The notes below the pieces were generated by a model. That model was not told where the DNA came from and ran no database searches. It saw only the letters and a list, made by a program, of their open reading frames with translations. From Curvibacter sp. PD_MW3 (GTDB taxonomy: Bacteria; Pseudomonadota; Gammaproteobacteria; Burkholderiales; Burkholderiaceae_C), in contig NSIV01000002.1 in the NCBI GenBank assembly GCA_002633085.1, forward strand, positions 417,602 through 481,601: a stretch of DNA of 64,000 nucleotides. The letters are read 5' to 3'. Within the stretch, counting starts at the first letter, position 1. Each line of letters begins with the position of its first letter. Of this stretch, positions 61,797-64,000 are shown in pieces. The position numbers were made by a program, and so were the translations under genes.

Positions 61797-61799
61797 GGC

Positions 61800-63263
61800 T
61801 TAGGCCGTCGGTTCGTTGGATTTGAACAGGGCCGCCACCTTGCGCTTGGGCTTGATGTTGGCCGACAGGCGGCTGGCGGGCTTGGCCGTCGGCTCCCAGG
61901 CCGGTGCCGCTTCGGCGACCGGCGCTTCGTAAGGCTTGTCGAAGAACGGATCTTTCGGCGTGGGCGCCGGGCGGGCGTAGTCACGCGGGGCGGAACGGCG
62001 CTCGCGCCGCTCACCACGTTCCTCGCTCTGCTCGTACAGGCGCCGGCCGTCGTTGATGCGGCCCTGTTTGCGGATGTCCGGGGTGTCCTCGTCGAACTCC
62101 ACCGCTTCAAGCTCGATCTTGGTCTTGATGAGCTTTTCGATGTCCGCCACCAGGCGGGCATCCTTGCCCGAGACAAAGCTCACCGCCAGACCTGAGGCAC
62201 CAGCGCGGCCGGTGCGGCCGATACGATGCACATAGTCTTCGGCATTGAACGGGATGTCGAAATTGAACACCGCCGGCACGTCCTTGATGTCCAGACCGCG
62301 GGCGGCCACATCGGTACACACCAGCAGGTCGACTTCGCCCTTCTTGAAGGCGTCCAGCGCCTTCAGGCGCTCATCCTGGCTCTTGTCGCCGTGCAGCGCC
62401 GTCGTCTTGAGGCCTTCGCGTTCCAGCGAACGGGCCAGCCGGGCGCAGCCGAGCTTGCTGTTGACAAACACAAACGCCTGCTTCATGCCGCGCTGGCGCA
62501 GGATCTGGTGCAGGGCGTGGCGCTTGTCGTCGTCACCCACACTGTAGAAATGCTGCTCAACGGTGGAAGCGGTGGCATTCGAACGTGCCACCTCGATCGT
62601 CACCGGGTCCTGCAGGTAGCTGCTGGCCAGGCGCTTGATCTCGGGCGAGAAGGTGGCGCTGAACAAAAGCGTGGTGCGCTGCTTGGGCAGGTAACTCAGG
62701 ATACGTTGCAGGTCGGGCAGGAAGCCGATGTCGAGCATGCGGTCGGCTTCGTCCAGCACCACGTACTCCACCTGGTTCAGCACCGCGGTCTTGGCTTCGA
62801 TGTGGTCGAGCAGGCGGCCCGGCGTGGCCACCAGCACCTCAACGCCTTTTTTCAGCTCCAGCGTCTGCGGCTTCATGTCCATGCCGCCGAACACCACCGC
62901 GCTGCGCAAGTTGGTGTACTTGGCGTACAGCTTGACCTGCTGCGCCACCTGGTCGGCCAGCTCGCGCGTGGGCAGCAGCACCAGGGCGCGCACCGGATGG
63001 CGCGCGGGCGAGGTGGAGCTGTTTTCGTGTTTCAGCATGCGCTGTAGCAGCGGCAGCGAGAAGGCGGCGGTCTTGCCAGTGCCGGTCTGGGCGGCGCCCA
63101 TCACGTCACGGCCCTGCAACACCACGGGAATGGCCTGCGCCTGGATCGGCGTCATGGTCTCGTAGCCCATCTCGGCCACGGCGCGCCGCAGGGGCTCGGC
63201 CAGGGTCAGATCGGCATAGCGCTGGGGCTCGGGGACGCTAGATTCGGGGGTGGTTTGGGTCAT
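61800..63263 (-). CDS. rhlE: DEAD-box ATP-dependent RNA helicase RhlE
   Basis: The 487-residue helicase has all motifs in order: Q motif (MTPIQAQAIPVVLQGRDVMG), AQTGTGKTAAFSLPL, PTRELADQV, TPGRLLDHI, VLDEADRMLDIGF (DEAD), LLFSATFSPEI (SAT), LVCTDVAARGLDI and YVHRIGRTGRAG. The C-terminal tail is basic and rich in Arg and Pro, as in RhlE. It remodels structured RNA and ribosome assembly intermediates. The ATG 63263 start is followed by a short polar leader. It is convergent with apaH, with a three-base gap. Confidence 0.95.
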   Translation of the reverse strand: MTQTTPESSVPEPQRYADLTLAEPLRRAVAEMGYETMTPIQAQAIPVVLQGRDVMGAAQTGTGKTAAFSLPLLQRMLKHENSSTSPARHPVRALVLLPTRELADQVAQQVKLYAKYTNLRSAVVFGGMDMKPQTLELKKGVEVLVATPGRLLDHIEAKTAVLNQVEYVVLDEADRMLDIGFLPDLQRILSYLPKQRTTLLFSATFSPEIKRLASSYLQDPVTIEVARSNATASTVEQHFYSVGDDDKRHALHQILRQRGMKQAFVFVNSKLGCARLARSLEREGLKTTALHGDKSQDERLKALDAFKKGEVDLLVCTDVAARGLDIKDVPAVFNFDIPFNAEDYVHRIGRTGRAGASGLAVSFVSGKDARLVADIEKLIKTKIELEAVEFDEDTPDIRKQGRINDGRRLYEQSEERGERRERRSAPRDYARPAPTPKDPFFDKPYEAPVAEAAPAWEPTAKPASRLSANIKPKRKVAALFKSNEPTA

Positions 63264-63428
63264 CGATACCTGGGATTGTGTCGCCAGTAGTCCGGAGTGC
63301 CCGGTGGCCGGCGGTATGTGCCCGAAATTTGGGCAACCCGTATTATCCCCTATCTACCACAATCAGGCTTGGCTCGGCCCGGCGGCCAATGCCCGGACCG
63401 GCAGCAAGCCCATCGGGGCCTTCCTAGA

Positions 63429-64000
63429 ATGGCCCAGATGTACCTCGCCCACCCCGCGACCTTCCGCCCCGTGGCCGCCGAGCTCAAACTGTCCGAACTG
63501 ATGGCCGCCCTCAGCCACGCGCTGGACATCACCGAAGGCCAGCCCGAGGGCCACTGCATCCGCTGCTGCTGGATCGGCATGCACATCGGGCGCGAGATCG
63601 GCCTGACCGAGCAGCAGCTGTGGGAGCTCTACTACACCCTGCTGCTGAAAGACCTGGGCTGCAGCAGCAACGCCGCGCGCATCTGCGAGCTTTACCTGAC
63701 GGACGACCTGCAGTTCAAGCGCGACTTCAAGCAGGTCGGCGACAGCCTGCCCCAGGTGGTGCGCTTCGTGCTGCAGCACACCGGCCTGAAAGCCGGCCTG
63801 GCCGAACGCTTCCACAGCGTGCTGCACATCTTCCGCGACGGCAGCGAGATTGCCCAGGAACTGATCCAGACGCGCTGTTCACGCGGTGCCGACATCGCGC
63901 GCCAGTTGCGGTTTTCCGAAGGCATTGCCGGCGGCATCTACAGCCTGGACGAGCACTGGAATGGCGGCGGCAAACCCGACGCCCTGGCCGGCGAAGCGAT
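63429..64000 (+). CDS. HD-GYP-type phosphohydrolase family protein, 3' end outside window
   Basis: The frame from ATG 63429 (MAQMYLAHPATFRPVAAELK) stays open to the window edge; an in-frame ATG at 63438 is the alternative. The segment EGHCIRCCWIGMHIGREIGL then LYYTLLLKDLGCSSNAARIC matches the HD-GYP subfamily in which the HD pair is often LKD and a CSSNA motif follows. The His of the HD pair is replaced by Lys here, so activity on cyclic di-GMP is doubtful from this part. The remainder, which should include the GYP-like region, lies outside. Confidence 0.75.
   Translation, partial: MAQMYLAHPATFRPVAAELKLSELMAALSHALDITEGQPEGHCIRCCWIGMHIGREIGLTEQQLWELYYTLLLKDLGCSSNAARICELYLTDDLQFKRDFKQVGDSLPQVVRFVLQHTGLKAGLAERFHSVLHIFRDGSEIAQELIQTRCSRGADIARQLRFSEGIAGGIYSLDEHWNGGGKPDALAGEA

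Noticed and set aside
1..64000. CRISPR array, rRNA operon, prophage structural genes, IS transposase
   Set aside because: No regularly spaced repeats, no rRNA-like sequence, and no capsid, tail or DDE transposase motifs were seen.

Overview
The window looks like the chromosome of a high-GC betaproteobacterium of the order Burkholderiales, most likely a Comamonadaceae relative (Rhodoferax, Polaromonas or Hydrogenophaga type). This rests on the housekeeping set (murB, yajQ, plsY, ybaK, prfB, pepN, fbp, apaH, rhlE), the several copies of branched-chain amino-acid type ABC transporter and acyl-CoA genes, and short palindromic repeats of a kind I associate with that family. No species can be named from the sequence alone.

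Layout. 1-4102: core genes murB (cut by the window edge), yajQ, a periplasmic aspartic protease, a degenerate HD-GYP protein, plsY and the 3' end of ybaK. 4103-29407: a 25.3 kb mobile island that splits ybaK; the 5' part of ybaK resumes at 29408-29719 on the same strand. 29794-43300: ppk2, a YitT protein, an aldo-keto reductase, a CHAD protein, an acyl-CoA synthetase with inserted repeats, an alpha/beta hydrolase, prfB with its +1 frameshift, pepN, fbp, tRNA-Thr and a GGDEF-EAL protein. 43441-53080: a TetR regulator facing a long operon of ABC uptake genes (livG-H-M-K-F type), an acyl-CoA synthetase, an enoyl-CoA hydratase and a thiolase, read as an uptake and beta-oxidation unit for a carboxylate. 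53144-56939: ahpF, ahpC with an OxyR-like site, and chrA. 57017-64000: ydcF, a receiver-GGDEF protein, a CNNM/CBS protein, apaH, rhlE and a partial HD-GYP-like gene.

The island is the main discovery. Its right end carries four consecutive minus-strand genes (three large tyrosine recombinases of 460, 699 and 782 residues and a 182-residue HTH/coiled-coil protein). This is the architecture of the GInt (ginABCD) islands and is related in design to Tn554 TnpABC. Both island ends carry an imperfect inverted repeat (GGTTATA...GCGTCA). Cargo includes a truncated imuA, a controller-protein-like regulator with a palindromic operator, a second tyrosine integrase, metR-metE, a cobalamin riboswitch placed downstream of metE and upstream of a double-hotdog thioesterase, a nuclease and a phosphoesterase, several regulators, a SulP-UspA-TraR/DksA-GGDEF block with a structured leader RNA, an unknown lipoprotein, and a solitary integron attC-like site. 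The recombinase genes and some cargo are visibly richer in A+T than the flanking chromosome.

The core genes also show palindromic repeats inserted in frame in coding sequence (murB, acyl-CoA synthetase) and a 17-base motif shared by the acyl-CoA synthetase gene and apaH. All family names come from reading motifs by eye; nothing was searched against a database.
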